Of a stretch of DNA of 64,000 nt, positions 8,646 to 22,003 are shown piece after piece (position 1 is the first letter of the stretch; the number at the start of each line of letters is the position of its first letter). The notes beneath the pieces are model-generated. The model did no database searches and was not told where the DNA came from. It saw nothing but the letters and a program-made list of their open reading frames with translations. The stretch spans positions 224,612-288,611 of the forward strand of contig NZ_QJRF01000074.1 in the NCBI RefSeq assembly GCF_013393345.1, read 5' to 3'. This stretch comes from Pseudomonas taiwanensis. GTDB lineage: Bacteria > Pseudomonadota > Gammaproteobacteria > Pseudomonadales > Pseudomonadaceae. The position numbers were made by a program, and so were the translations under genes.

Positions 8646-10287
8646 AAACGCGCTCCTTGAACGGATCGATACCGATACGGCGGAAGGTGTCGAGGAATTG
8701 CTCGTCCTCGGTGCGCTGTTCCACGTAGACCTTGATGATCTTCTCGATCACATCGGCCATTTCGTCCTGGGCGAAGGACGGGCCGAGGATCTGCGCCAGG
8801 CTGGCGTCACGGCCGGCACTGCCGCCGAGGGAAACCTGATAGAACTCCTGGCCTTTCTTGTCCACGCCGAGAATGCCGATGTGGCCGACATGGTGGTGGC
8901 CGCAGGCGTTCATGCAGCCGGAGATGTTCAGGTCCAGGTTGCCGATGTCGAACAGGTAGTCCAGGTCATCGAAGCGACGCTGGATGGCTTCGGCCACCGG
9001 GATCGACTTGGCGTTGGCCAGGGAGCAGAAGTCACCGCCCGGGCAGCAGATGATGTCGGTCAGCAGGCCTACGTTCGGGGTGGCGAAGCCGAGCTCGCGC
9101 AGTTCGCCCCACAGGGTGAAGAGTTGGGACTGCTCGACATCCGCGAGGATGATGTTCTGGTTATGGCTGTTGCGCACTTCACCGAAGCTGTAGCGATCGG
9201 CCAGGTCGGCGATGGCGTCCAGTTGCTTGTCGGTGACGTCGCCCGGGGCTACGCCAGTGGGCTTGAGCGACAGGGTCACAGCCACGTAGCCGGGCTTTTT
9301 GTGGGCCACGACGTTACGGGTGCGCCAGCGGCCGAAGCCGGGATGCTCGGCATCCAGGGTGGCGAGGGCGGCGTCCTGGTCTTCCAGTGCCTTGTAGGTC
9401 GGATCGACGAAGTGCTTGGCGACGCGGGCCACTTCGGCTTCGGTCAGGGTGGTAGGACCGTCTTTCAGGTTGGCCCACTCGGCATTCACGCGCTCGGCGA
9501 AGACTTCCGGGGTGAGTGCCTTGACCAGGATCTTGATACGCGCCTTGTACTTGTTGTCGCGGCGGCCATAGCGGTTGTACACCCGCAGGATGGCGTCGAG
9601 GTAGCTGATCAGGTGCTGCCAGGGCAGGAACTCATTGATGAAGCTGCCCACGATCGGGGTACGGCCCAAGCCGCCGCCGACGGATACACGGAAGCCCAGC
9701 TCGCCGGCAGCGTTCTGTACCGCTTCCAGGCCGATGTCATGAACTTCGATAGCGGCGCGGTCGCTGACGGCGCCATTGACGGCGATCTTGAATTTGCGCG
9801 GCAGGTGGGAGAATTCCGGGTGGAACGTCGACCACTGGCGGATGATCTCGCACCAGGGGCGCGGATCGACGAGTTCGTCACGGGCGACGCCGGCGAACTG
9901 GTCGGTGGTGGTGTTGCGGATGCAGTTGCCGCTGGTCTGGATGGCATGCATTTGCACGGTGGCCAGCTCGGCGAGAATTTCCGGCACATCTTCCAGCTCC
10001 GGCCAGTTGTACTGGACGTTCTGGCGCGTGCTGATGTGGGCGTAGCCCTTGTCGTAGTCGCGAGCGATCTGCGCCAGCTTACGCACCTGGACCGAAGAGA
10101 GCAGGCCATAAGGCACGGCAACGCGCAGCATCGGCGCGAAGCGCTGGATGTACAGGCCGTTCTGCAGGCGCAGCGGGCGGAATTCTTCCCCCGAAAGCGC
10201 GCCTTCCAGATAGCGGCGGGTCTGATCGCGGAACTGCTTGACGCGGTCCTCGACGATCCGTTGATCGTACTCGTCGTATACGTACAT
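8629..10287 (-). CDS. cysI: Assimilatory sulfite reductase haemoprotein (nitrite/sulfite reductase family)
   Basis: A 552-aa enzyme reducing sulfite to sulfide with six electrons, using sirohaem coupled to a [4Fe-4S] cluster. Two ferredoxin-like half domains precede the cluster-binding regions. The four Cys ligands appear in CCPGGDFC and GCMNACGHHHVGH in the C-terminal half. I place the start at 10287 (MYVYDEYDQRIVED), with AGGA eight bases upstream; the open frame extends further but without a start of equal quality. It forms an operon with the DUF934 gene. The long intergenic region upstream is where CysB control would be expected, but I cannot identify a site. Confidence 0.93.
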   Translation of the reverse strand: MYVYDEYDQRIVEDRVKQFRDQTRRYLEGALSGEEFRPLRLQNGLYIQRFAPMLRVAVPYGLLSSVQVRKLAQIARDYDKGYAHISTRQNVQYNWPELEDVPEILAELATVQMHAIQTSGNCIRNTTTDQFAGVARDELVDPRPWCEIIRQWSTFHPEFSHLPRKFKIAVNGAVSDRAAIEVHDIGLEAVQNAAGELGFRVSVGGGLGRTPIVGSFINEFLPWQHLISYLDAILRVYNRYGRRDNKYKARIKILVKALTPEVFAERVNAEWANLKDGPTTLTEAEVARVAKHFVDPTYKALEDQDAALATLDAEHPGFGRWRTRNVVAHKKPGYVAVTLSLKPTGVAPGDVTDKQLDAIADLADRYSFGEVRNSHNQNIILADVEQSQLFTLWGELRELGFATPNVGLLTDIICCPGGDFCSLANAKSIPVAEAIQRRFDDLDYLFDIGNLDLNISGCMNACGHHHVGHIGILGVDKKGQEFYQVSLGGSAGRDASLAQILGPSFAQDEMADVIEKIIKVYVEQRTEDEQFLDTFRRIGIDPFKERVYAANH

Positions 10288-10524
10288 GAAATGTCCTGTT
10301 ATCAGGCTGTTTACAGCTTTTCTGCGCGCACGGCCGCGCACTCCCCGCGGAGCCGGAGGAAGATACCAGTTCGGGGTTATGCGCAAAAGTGATGTTTGAG
10401 TATATGTAAAGAACCAAAAGTTATTGCTTTGGGAGGGTGCATAACCCTTCGGCTTGAGCCGCCGCAGGGGGTGGTCTTTACTCGTTGTGCAAGCCGCCTA
10501 TAACCACAACAAATGGGGGACGCC

Positions 10525-10638
10525 ATGACCGATCATTCCGAGGACTCCAGCCGCGACAGCAAGGTTGATGCCTGGGCCATCTTTTTCCTGATTCTGATCG
10601 CCGTTTCCACTGCTGTTTTCTGGGTCAGCCACCAATAA
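10525..10638 (+). CDS. Small single-span membrane protein (37 aa)
   Basis: A short gene with a strong ribosome site: GGGGGA four bases before the ATG. The product begins MTDHSEDSSRDSKVDAW, an acidic head, then one transmembrane helix (IFFLILIAVSTAVFWV) and ends SHQ. A start at 10513 in the same frame would add four residues but lacks a ribosome site. A hairpin follows the stop. It lies between cysI and a binding-protein gene; the function is unknown. Confidence 0.7.
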   Translation: MTDHSEDSSRDSKVDAWAIFFLILIAVSTAVFWVSHQ

Positions 10639-10647
10639 ATGATGCGC

Positions 10648-10677
10648 GAAGCGGGCCGGCGAGAGTCGGCCCGCTTC
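10648..10677 (+). terminator. GC-rich hairpin after the small membrane protein gene
   Basis: An 11-bp perfect stem, GAAGCGGGCCG paired with CGGCCCGCTTC, with an eight-base loop starts nine bases after the stop codon. No T-run follows, so it may be a weak terminator or an mRNA-stabilising stem. Confidence 0.55.
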
Positions 10678-10740
10678 GTCGCGTCCGATTGCCCTGCAAG
10701 AAGTGGTTATACTTCGCCGCTGCTTTTTCAGGGTGATCGA

Positions 10741-11826
10741 ATGAAAGGTCGCTACTCCTCTCTTCTTCTTGGCTTCTGCCTGGTGTTCAGTCAGTCGCTG
10801 AGCGCCGCTTCCGTGGTGTTTCTCAATCCCGGTCGGACCAACGAACCCTTCTGGGTCAGCTATGTGCAGTTCATGCAGGCCGCCGCCCGCGACCTGGGCA
10901 TGGATCTCGAGGTCCGCTACGCCGAGCGCGACCTGAACCGGATGCTCGATCAGGCTCGCGAAGTGCTGCAGGGCGAGAAGCGGCCTGATTACCTCCTGTT
11001 CGTCAACGAACAATACGCGGGGCCGGAAATCCTGCGCCTGGCTCGCGGTAGCGGGGTCAAGCTGTTCTCGGTGAACAGCAACCTCACCCCCGACCAGCAG
11101 ACGCTCACCGGCGGTACCCGGGAGCGCTACCCCGACTGGATCGGCAGCATGGTCGCGAATGATGAGGAAGCCGGCTACCTGATGGCGCGCACGCTGCTGG
11201 ACCTGCAGGCGCAGCGCGCACCCGGTCAGCCTTTCGATGTGCTGGCATTTTCCGGTGTGAAGCAGACACCCGCCGCCCAGCTACGCGAGCAAGGCCTGAT
11301 GCGTGCCCTGGCTGAGGTCCCCAATGCCCACCTGCGGCAACTGGTCTACAGCGAATGGAATCGCGAACGTGCCCACGCGCAGGCGCTGCAATTGTTCCAG
11401 CGCTACCCCGAAGTGAAGGTGGTGTGGTCGGCCAACGATGAGATGGCCTTCGGCGCAATGCAGGCTGCCACTGAGCTTGGGCATACGCCTGGAAAGGATG
11501 TGGTGTTCTCCGCCCTGAACAATTCCACGGAAGTCCTGCACACCTATCTCGATGGAAAGATCAGCGCGCTGGTCAGTGGCCACTTCACCCTGGGTGGCTG
11601 GGCCATGGTGCTGATCCACGACTATGACGCCGGGCTGGATTTCGCCAGGCACGGTGGCAAGGACCGGGAAGTGCGGTTGTTCATGTCGCTTGATCGGAAC
11701 CGGGCGACACGCCTGCTACGGCATTTCGAGCGGCAAGGCTTCGACCTCGATTTCCGCAAGTTCAGCCTGGTCGGCAAGAAGGGAGCCGGCGCGTATCGAT
11801 TCTCCCTCGAGCCGCTGATCGACTGA
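10741..11826 (+). CDS. Periplasmic sugar-type substrate-binding protein (Peripla_BP_4)
   Basis: A 361-aa exported protein. A Sec signal peptide (MKGRYSSLLLGFCLVFSQ then SLSAAS, cleavage about residue 23) precedes a LacI/RbsB-like two-lobed binding fold: VVFLNPGRTNEPFWVSY opens lobe 1, and VVWSANDEMAFGAMQA (the typical NDxMA motif) belongs to lobe 2. An ATG far upstream in frame would put the signal peptide inside the protein, so I use 10741. No ABC permease or ATPase gene lies next to it, so it may serve a sensor protein instead of a transporter. The ligand is unknown. Confidence 0.85.
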   Translation: MKGRYSSLLLGFCLVFSQSLSAASVVFLNPGRTNEPFWVSYVQFMQAAARDLGMDLEVRYAERDLNRMLDQAREVLQGEKRPDYLLFVNEQYAGPEILRLARGSGVKLFSVNSNLTPDQQTLTGGTRERYPDWIGSMVANDEEAGYLMARTLLDLQAQRAPGQPFDVLAFSGVKQTPAAQLREQGLMRALAEVPNAHLRQLVYSEWNRERAHAQALQLFQRYPEVKVVWSANDEMAFGAMQAATELGHTPGKDVVFSALNNSTEVLHTYLDGKISALVSGHFTLGGWAMVLIHDYDAGLDFARHGGKDREVRLFMSLDRNRATRLLRHFERQGFDLDFRKFSLVGKKGAGAYRFSLEPLID

Positions 11827-11829
11827 GGC

Positions 11830-12048
11830 TCAGATGCCCGCGAAGTGAAGTATCAGCTTCACCAGCCCATACAGCACCAGCACGAATATCGCCGTGAAAA
11901 GCACGCCCAGGATGATGAAATGGCTGGGCTTGCCACGGCTGAAGTCGCGAGCGCGATTCTTCCCGCTCTGCACGCCAAAGGCCGCAGCCAGTACGCTTTG
12001 CAGCATTTCACGGAAAGTCAGGGGTTGATCGTGGTTCTTGTCGTCCAT
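11830..12048 (-). CDS. DUF2970 small membrane protein
   Basis: A 72-aa protein of the DUF2970 family: TFREMLQSVLAAAFGVQSGKNRARDF in two parts, then one transmembrane helix (IILGVLFTAIFVLVLYGLV). GGAGG lies before the ATG (CAGGAGGTGCTCC). Found widely in gamma- and beta-proteobacteria; the function is not known. It may be co-transcribed with the upstream RlmN-like gene, which ends 49 bases before it. Confidence 0.85.
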   Translation of the reverse strand: MDDKNHDQPLTFREMLQSVLAAAFGVQSGKNRARDFSRGKPSHFIILGVLFTAIFVLVLYGLVKLILHFAGI

Positions 12049-12097
12049 GGAGCACCTCCTGGCCTGAGCTTAGCTCGTTGGCCCGGAATTGCCGGCT

Positions 12098-13138
12098 TCA
12101 GGGCGCAGTGCGGTGCAGGCGACGCGTGTTGACCAGTTCCACGGCGCGGGCGCGTAGCTGACCGCAACCGCCCTCGACATCCTGTCCGGCGGAGTTGCGG
12201 ACCTTGGTAAGTACGCCGCGGCTGTGCAGGTAGCGCACGATCTGCACGATACGGTCGCCGTCCGGACGCTGGTACTCGTCCGCGTCCAGGCTGTTGTAGG
12301 GGATGAGGTTCAGCACCGCGTATTTGCCCTTGAGCAGGCGCAGGATGCCGTCCATTTCGTCCTGGCTGTCGTTGATGCCCTTGAGCAACGTCCATTGGTA
12401 CTGGATCGGGTAGCCAATAGTGCGGGCGTAGCCTTCGCCCAGCTCCACCAATTCGTCCGGCGTGATGCGCGGCGCCTTGGGCAACAGCTGCTCGCGCAGG
12501 TCGGCGCGGGTGGTATGCAACGACAGGGCAAGGGCCGGCTTGACCCGCTCGCGAGGCAGGCGCTCGAAGACGCGCATGTCGCCCACGGTGGAAAACACCA
12601 GATTCTTGTGGCCGATGCCGCCGTCGGTGCCCAACAGGTCGATGGCTTCCAGCACGTTCTCCAGGTTGTGGGCCGGTTCGCCCATGCCCATGAACACCAC
12701 CTTCTTCACTGGCCGGAAGCGGCGGGCGAGGGCGACCTGGGCGACGATCTCGGCACTGCCCACCTGGCGCAGCAAGCCGCTCTTGCCCGTCATGCAGAAC
12801 ACGCAACCCACTGCGCAACCCACCTGGGTGGAGACGCAGAGTCCGTCGCGGGGCAGCAGCACGCTTTCCACCATCTGGCCATCGCCAAGCGTCACCAGCA
12901 GGCGAGCTGAACCGTCGGTCCCGGGGTGCTGAGAATCCAGACGCACCAAAGCGTCCAACTGTTCGGCCAGCGCCGGCAGGCCATCACGGACGCTCAGGGG
13001 CAGGAAGTTTTCAGTGTGTTGGCGCCGGGTGCCGGCATCCAGGGGCTTGCCTTGCAGCCAGGCACGCACCACCCGTCCACGGTGGACGGGGAGGGCGCCG
13101 AGGTCGGCCAGGTGCTGGTGGATATCACTGATACGCAT
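12098..13138 (-). CDS. RlmN/Cfr-family radical SAM RNA methyltransferase
   Basis: A 346-aa radical S-adenosylmethionine enzyme. The cluster motif CX3CX2C is seen as CAVGCVFC at about residues 109-116. GMGEPAHNLENV follows as the second SAM-binding region, and the C-terminal Cys of GGCGQLRARA corresponds to the methyl-carrying Cys of RlmN. It is shorter and more divergent than housekeeping RlmN (usually encoded near ndk/pilF), so it is a paralogue whose RNA target is not established. The placement beside a DUF2970 gene matches the P. aeruginosa gene order as I recall it. Confidence 0.85.
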   Translation of the reverse strand: MRISDIHQHLADLGALPVHRGRVVRAWLQGKPLDAGTRRQHTENFLPLSVRDGLPALAEQLDALVRLDSQHPGTDGSARLLVTLGDGQMVESVLLPRDGLCVSTQVGCAVGCVFCMTGKSGLLRQVGSAEIVAQVALARRFRPVKKVVFMGMGEPAHNLENVLEAIDLLGTDGGIGHKNLVFSTVGDMRVFERLPRERVKPALALSLHTTRADLREQLLPKAPRITPDELVELGEGYARTIGYPIQYQWTLLKGINDSQDEMDGILRLLKGKYAVLNLIPYNSLDADEYQRPDGDRIVQIVRYLHSRGVLTKVRNSAGQDVEGGCGQLRARAVELVNTRRLHRTAP

Positions 13139-13204
13139 GGGGCGCGCATCCTACCACTGTCCCCGAAACCCTGGCAGACCCACCAGGCGCCCGGTTTCAG
13201 GACT

Positions 13205-13813
13205 TCAGGGAGCCTCTACGCTGATGGCGAATGCGGAGGTCATCCGGATGACCACTTCCTGGTTGAGGTAGGACGGCTTGAGCTCGATGTCGGGGCGCAC
13301 TCTCACGACCTTGCGCGTGCCATCGTCGAACTCAAGGGTGGCCGTGTGCTGCGTGGTGTCGATCGCCTTGACCACCGCCGTGACTTCCACGGTATTGGCC
13401 GCCAGCATGCCCGGCTTGTCGCCTTCGGGTGCGGTTGCCACCAGGCCCGCAGCGCCGTCCTCATGGGACTCATTGGGTGCACGCAGCTGGATGACGCGCT
13501 CGTGGGTCACCACCGCATTGACCCGGTCGCCGACTTTCAGCTGCGGGAAATTGCGCATTTCCGGCACCGCGTTGAAGGTCTGGCGATTGCCCTTGTCGTC
13601 TTCGAGGGTAAAGGTCCGTTTCTGATGATCGATGGCAGTGACGACCGCCGAGACTCGTTCCGTCTCGGTGACGACGCTACCGGGTACACCCTGGGCGTAG
13701 GCTTCACCTGTGCTGGTCGTCGCTTCCAGGCCATCGTTCTCGGCATGGCTGCTGCAACCCGCGAGCAGGCTGATTGTCATCACGAGCGCAGGGATGTGGC
13801 GGGAATGGGGCAT
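13205..13813 (-). CDS. Putative outer-membrane lipoprotein with two repeated beta domains
   Basis: A 202-aa protein with a lipoprotein signal (MPHSRHIPALVMTISLLAGC; lipobox LLAGC, modified Cys at 20). The mature part holds two related units, VSAVVTAIDHQKRTFTLED and VTAVVKAIDTTQHTATLEF, each followed by a section about a hydrophobic reference value (VGDRVNAVVTHE in the first). These look like tandem OB-like beta domains. The start at 13813 has GGTGGA upstream. No family name is certain. Confidence 0.7.
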   Translation of the reverse strand: MPHSRHIPALVMTISLLAGCSSHAENDGLEATTSTGEAYAQGVPGSVVTETERVSAVVTAIDHQKRTFTLEDDKGNRQTFNAVPEMRNFPQLKVGDRVNAVVTHERVIQLRAPNESHEDGAAGLVATAPEGDKPGMLAANTVEVTAVVKAIDTTQHTATLEFDDGTRKVVRVRPDIELKPSYLNQEVVIRMTSAFAISVEAP

Positions 13814-13985
13814 ATCGTGTCCACCTTGTCTATCGGGTTCCATGTGGGTTGGATGCGCGGCTGGTGGTCGTCCATCTTCATCCGGGCATCCCGCCTGGTC
13901 GGCTTATTCAGCGTAGGCGAGGCGGCGACATTTGCCTCCGTGGTATTCTGGCGCGCTGTTCGATCCAGTGATCCAGGAGCTGTAA

Positions 13986-14276
13986 ATGAAGTTCATCCAT
14001 CAACGCGAGCACCTCAACGAGGGAGACCTGGTCGTCATCCAGTGCTCGCAGACCTGCAACATCCGCCTGATGAACGATGCGAACTTCCGCAGCTTCAAGA
14101 ATGGTGCCCGCCACAATTACATCGGCGGCGCGTTCGATCGCTTCCCGGCAAAGATCGTGGTCCCCAGCAGCGGCTTCTGGAACGTCACCCTCGACACCGT
14201 CAGCCGCCGTGCCATCAGCGTAACGCGGAAGCCCAACTTCGAGTGGTCGATCAAGTTTGTGAGGCGTACCAAGTAG
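13986..14276 (+). CDS. DUF1883 domain protein
   Basis: A 96-aa cytoplasmic protein beginning MKFIHQREHLNEGDLVVIQCSQ. The pattern NIRLMNDANFRSFKNG and WNVTLDTV near the end is typical of stand-alone DUF1883 proteins, which are small beta-rich and often occur in Pseudomonas; the same domain is fused to TIR domains elsewhere. GGAG lies 11 bases before the ATG. The function is unknown. Confidence 0.8.
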   Translation: MKFIHQREHLNEGDLVVIQCSQTCNIRLMNDANFRSFKNGARHNYIGGAFDRFPAKIVVPSSGFWNVTLDTVSRRAISVTRKPNFEWSIKFVRRTK

Positions 14277-14301
14277 CACCTCTAATGCTCGCCAGGCCGG
14301 C

Positions 14302-15687
14302 CTAATGGGGCTGATCTGCGTTCAGCAGTAATTCTGCAAGCCTGGCCGCGTGCTGCCGCAGTTCTGGCACCGCGGTCGCTTCCCAGTAGCGGGCACGAAG
14401 CATGGGGCTCAGCAGGAACAGGCGTTCGTGAGCGGCCTTGTCCCTGCCGACCAGGCGATACTCCGCAGTGGCCTCTACGCCCAACCCCTCATCGTCGCGT
14501 CGCAAATCGCCGCGGGCATGCAAGTTGTTCAGTAGCGGCTCATCCAGCTTTGCCAGGTCACTGCAAGGCCCCGTGCAATTGATGATGTGATCGACCTCGA
14601 AGCGCTTCTCCTGCTGCTTTCCACGCAACTTCAAATCCAGTATCAGCGCTTGGTCGGAGATATTCGCCGCGTTCACGCACCCGGCGTTCACCTCCAGATG
14701 GCGCTGCTGAAGCATCGCTTCGATCCGTGCGGCAATGTTCGGCGCCGCCCTGTGCCGATGGACTTCCCAATAAGGCTGCAGGTGACGCAGAAAACGTCTT
14801 CGCTCGTTGCATCCCAACTGCTGCCAAAGCGCTGGCGTTGCAGGGCGCAGGGCCGCGACCACGTCACGCCAGTCGAAGCCATCACGTTGTGCTTCACGCA
14901 CGAACGCGCGGATGCCGGACAGCAGGTGTCTCGTCCTGGTCTGTTGGAGAAGCGAGTCGGGTACCGCCGGAAGCGTCGGGGATTCCAGGTTGGCGCGATG
15001 GGCCTGAGGCAAGAGCGCTCGCCGTGAATATGCATGCAGCGGGCCTTGGTGGCCCTGGTCCTGGAGGGCCAGGGCCACGTCGAGCATGGTGAGCCCAGTG
15101 CCGACCAGCAAGACCCGTGCATCCCGCTGGATGGGCTCGAGCGCACGGGGCAGCCAGGGGTCGCGAATGAACCGCGGGTCTGTCGCTATGCCCGCAAGCG
15201 AGGCGGGGACTGCCGGGGCGAAGTTACCGGTGGCGATGACAGCCTGAGTTCCCTCCAGGATGCGACCATCCAGCAGCTTCAGGACCACCTTGTCGGGAGT
15301 TGTGTCGATATCGATGACCTGGGCTTCAACGTGCTCGAACGTAATCGCCGGGGCCTTGCGGGAAATGGCCTCCGCGAGGCGCTGCTCCAGATAGTCGCCA
15401 TAGAGGCTGCGGGGCAGAAAGTCACCCGCGCGCGCTTCGGGAAACCTTGATGTCGCGTAAAGGAGAAAGTCGTCGGGGCGATCCGGGAACAGGCTCATTC
15501 GACCTGCTGGAACGTTAAGGAAGTGGCTGTCAGATCGAGTGCCGTAGGCCAGGCCCCTTGCCAGCCGTCCGGAGCGATTGATCAGCTGCACATGCAGCGG
15601 CCCTTTTGCGTGACGCAGCAATTGGACCGCCAGCGTTGCCCCACAGAATCCGCTGCCAATGATGCTGATGTGCTGATGCACTCTCAT
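14302..15687 (-). CDS. FAD/NAD(P)-binding oxidoreductase (HydN/YdhS-like)
   Basis: A protein of about 461 aa with an N-terminal dinucleotide-binding motif (ISIIGSGFCGATLA, residues 6-19), GLAYGTRSDSHFLNVPAGRM, and a second Rossmann motif VLLVGTGLTMLDVALAL. HIINCTGP near residue 370 is the usual closing FAD motif. The family is the FAD_NAD_binding_9 group, thought to be single-component oxidoreductases of unknown substrate. I use the ATG at 15687; an in-frame TTG at 15696 has no better ribosome site. It follows metH (gap 71 bases, same strand) and may be read through from it. Confidence 0.8.
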   Translation of the reverse strand: MRVHQHISIIGSGFCGATLAVQLLRHAKGPLHVQLINRSGRLARGLAYGTRSDSHFLNVPAGRMSLFPDRPDDFLLYATSRFPEARAGDFLPRSLYGDYLEQRLAEAISRKAPAITFEHVEAQVIDIDTTPDKVVLKLLDGRILEGTQAVIATGNFAPAVPASLAGIATDPRFIRDPWLPRALEPIQRDARVLLVGTGLTMLDVALALQDQGHQGPLHAYSRRALLPQAHRANLESPTLPAVPDSLLQQTRTRHLLSGIRAFVREAQRDGFDWRDVVAALRPATPALWQQLGCNERRRFLRHLQPYWEVHRHRAAPNIAARIEAMLQQRHLEVNAGCVNAANISDQALILDLKLRGKQQEKRFEVDHIINCTGPCSDLAKLDEPLLNNLHARGDLRRDDEGLGVEATAEYRLVGRDKAAHERLFLLSPMLRARYWEATAVPELRQHAARLAELLLNADQPH

Positions 15688-15758
15688 GCCCCCCAATGCG
15701 GCCTGCGACCGCGTTCGTTGCGACGGACCTGATCCGTCGCAACGGGGCAGTGCGTGCC

Positions 15759-19451
<3,693 letters not shown>

Positions 19452-19623
19452 GGGAACTACCTGAGGGGTGGCGTGAACAAAGGCGAGGATGATAGCAAAA
19501 CCTTAGTATTTTTTAGCTTGCTCGCCGTTTTCATGAATTTTGCTCATGTTGGCGAGGGGGCGGTTCGCCGACCTGTCCCGTAAGTCAGTAGAATCCGCCC
19601 ATTTGCTCCTCATGGATCGAGTC

Positions 19624-21909
19624 ATGTCGCTGCGTACCTGTGTCGCCCTGTTTGTTCTGTTCATGCTGTGGATTCGCCCGACAGTGGCTGAGGAGGTCTC
19701 CTACAGTCGCGACGTCCAGCCGATCTTTACCCAGAAGTGCGTGGCCTGCCATGCCTGCTACGACTCGCCATGCCAGCTCAACCTGGGCAGCGCCGAAGGT
19801 GCCGCGCGGGGCGCCAGCAAGCTGCCGGTGTATGACGGCGGCCGTACCAAGGCTCAGGCGACCACGCGCTTGTACTTCGATGCTCAGGGTGCCGACGCCT
19901 GGCGGCGCAAGGGCTTCCATTCCGTGCTCGACGCCAATGGCGCCCAGGCTGCCCTGATGGCAAGGATGCTGAAGCTGGGCCGCAGCAATCCGCCGAAGGC
20001 CAATGAGAAGCTTCCCGCCGAGCTCGACATCGGCATCAACCGCCAGAACCAGTGCCCCTTGCCGGCAGAGTTCGAAGACTACGCGCGCAAGCACGCCCAG
20101 GCCGGCATGCCGTTCGCCGTCACCGGTCTCAGCGAGGCGGAGTACCAGACCCTGCAGCGCTGGTTGGCGCAGGGTGCGAAGGTGGAGGAGCAGGTGGTGC
20201 AGCCCAGCAGTGCCGAGGCTCGTCAGGTCGCCGAGTGGGAGGCGCTATTGAACGCGCCGGGAGCGCGGGAAGTGCTGGTCGGTCGCTGGCTGTTCGAGCA
20301 CCTGTTCCTCGCGCATCTCTATTTCGAGGGCGGTGAGCCCGGCCACTTCTTCCAGTTGGTGCGTTCACGCACGCCTAGCGGCCAGCCCATCGACCCCATT
20401 GCCACGCGCCGTCCCAATGAAGACCCGGGCAACACCTTCTACTACCGCCTTTGGCCTATCCAGGGCGTGATCGTGCACAAGACGCACATCACCTATCCGC
20501 TGAGCGCGAAGAAGCTGGCGCGGGTCAAGGAGCTCTTCTATTCCGGTGACTGGGTGGCGGATCAAGTGCCCGGCTACGGCGCCCAGCGTCGCGCGAATCC
20601 TTTTGAAACCTTCCAGGCTATCCCGGCACAGGCGCGCTACCAGTTCATGCTGGATAACGCCGAATATTTCGTGCGGACCTTCATTCGCGGCCCGGTCTGC
20701 CGTGGCCAGATCGCCACCGACGTGATTCGCGACAACTTCTGGGCGTTGTTCCAGGCGCCAAGCCATGACCTGTACATCACCGATGCCAGCTACCGCGAGC
20801 AGGCAACGCCGTTGCTGGCGATGCCGGGTCAGTTCGATGACATTGGTGACCTGCCCGGTCTGTGGCGCGCCTACCGCAACAAGCGCAACGAGTACGAAGC
20901 GCTGCGCATGGACGCTTACGCCAATGCGCCGGTGCCGAGCTGGTCGCATATCTGGACGGGCAACGACAACGCGCTGTTGTCCATCTTCCGCCAGTACGAC
21001 AGCGCCTCGGTGCGCAAAGGGCTGATCGGCGAGATCCCGCAGACCATCTGGTGGATGGACTACCCGCTGCTCGAACGCACCTATTATCAGTTGGTGGTCA
21101 ACTTTGACGTGTTCGGCAACGTTTCCCACCAGGCGCAGACAAGGCTGTACTTCGATCTGATCCGCAACGGTGCCGAGGTCAACTTCCTTCGCCTGATGCC
21201 GGCCGAGTCTCGCACCGCGCTGCTTGGCGACTGGTATCAGAACAGCGGCAAGGTGAAGATGTGGCTGGACTACCAGAGCATCGATAACGGCACCCCTAGC
21301 GCGCTGGCGCTGCCCGAGAAGGACCCGAAACGTGCCTTTGCCCAGGAACTGCTGACGCGCTACGCGGGCCTTAATGCGCGGCCCGATCCGATCAACCGGT
21401 GCCAGGACGGGCATTGCTACAGATCGGGCATAGCACCTGAACTGCAGGATGCGGAGCAGGTCCTCAGCAGGCTGGTAAGCCGGCCGGCCGCGGGGCTCAA
21501 GGTGATCGATCAATTGCCGGAAGCGACGCTGCTCCGGATAGAGCTGAGTGACGGCCGGCGCGAGGTCTACAGCCTCCTGCGCAACCGGGCCCATAGCAAT
21601 GTGGCCTTCATGCTGGGCGAGGCATTGCGCTACCAACCTGGCCTGGACACGCTGACGTTGTATCCGGGCGTGCTGTCCAGCTACCCGAACTTCATCTTCA
21701 GTCTCAAGGCGGGAGAAGCCGAAGCCTTCGTTGCTGCCCTGGAACAGGCGAAGGATGGAGCAGCGCTCGACAAGGTTGTGGAGCGCTGGGGCATCCGTCG
21801 TACTCACCCGCAGTTCTGGACGTACTTCCACGATCTGGCGGGCTACATCCGCGAAACTGAACCCATCGAGGCCGGCGAACTGGATATGAATCGCTATCAG
21901 AACCTTTGA
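19624..21909 (+). CDS. cti: Fatty acid cis/trans isomerase
   Basis: A 761-aa periplasmic haem enzyme that converts cis to trans unsaturated acyl chains of membrane phospholipids, stiffening the membrane under solvent or heat stress. A Sec signal ([15 protein letters not shown]...TVAEE) precedes the haem c motif CVACH at about residues 39-43 in [11 protein letters not shown]. The length is that of known Pseudomonas Cti. An in-frame ATG at 19612 adds four residues (MDRV); I use 19624 because GGA lies at better spacing. Cti is diverged from metH, with a compact 170-base region between them. The activity is normally controlled post-translationally. Confidence 0.93.
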   Translation: MSLRTCVALFVLFMLWIRPTVAEEVSYSRDVQPIFTQKCVACHACYDSPCQLNLGSAEGAARGASKLPVYDGGRTKAQATTRLYFDAQGADAWRRKGFHSVLDANGAQAALMARMLKLGRSNPPKANEKLPAELDIGINRQNQCPLPAEFEDYARKHAQAGMPFAVTGLSEAEYQTLQRWLAQGAKVEEQVVQPSSAEARQVAEWEALLNAPGAREVLVGRWLFEHLFLAHLYFEGGEPGHFFQLVRSRTPSGQPIDPIATRRPNEDPGNTFYYRLWPIQGVIVHKTHITYPLSAKKLARVKELFYSGDWVADQVPGYGAQRRANPFETFQAIPAQARYQFMLDNAEYFVRTFIRGPVCRGQIATDVIRDNFWALFQAPSHDLYITDASYREQATPLLAMPGQFDDIGDLPGLWRAYRNKRNEYEALRMDAYANAPVPSWSHIWTGNDNALLSIFRQYDSASVRKGLIGEIPQTIWWMDYPLLERTYYQLVVNFDVFGNVSHQAQTRLYFDLIRNGAEVNFLRLMPAESRTALLGDWYQNSGKVKMWLDYQSIDNGTPSALALPEKDPKRAFAQELLTRYAGLNARPDPINRCQDGHCYRSGIAPELQDAEQVLSRLVSRPAAGLKVIDQLPEATLLRIELSDGRREVYSLLRNRAHSNVAFMLGEALRYQPGLDTLTLYPGVLSSYPNFIFSLKAGEAEAFVAALEQAKDGAALDKVVERWGIRRTHPQFWTYFHDLAGYIRETEPIEAGELDMNRYQNL

Positions 21910-21931
21910 AACACTGGACGAGAATAATTCC

Positions 21932-21944
21932 TACCAAATTGGTA
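21932..21944. promoter_or_regulatory. Palindrome upstream of nfuA
   Basis: TACCAAATTGGTA is a 13-base inverted repeat (arms TACCAA/TTGGTA around one base) 60 bases before the nfuA start, in an otherwise AT-rich stretch between cti and nfuA. It could be an operator for the iron-sulfur gene. It does not match an IscR consensus I know, so the regulator is open. Confidence 0.4.
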
Positions 21945-22003
21945 AGGCTTTAACCCCCGTTCCCCTTTGGCGTACACTGCGCCCATGTTTGCGAGGAGTT
22001 GCC

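Noticed and set aside
8542..10392. A 616-codon + strand frame opposite cysI
   Set aside because: Same cause: antisense shadow of a G+C-rich gene; the - strand gene has all sirohaem ligands.
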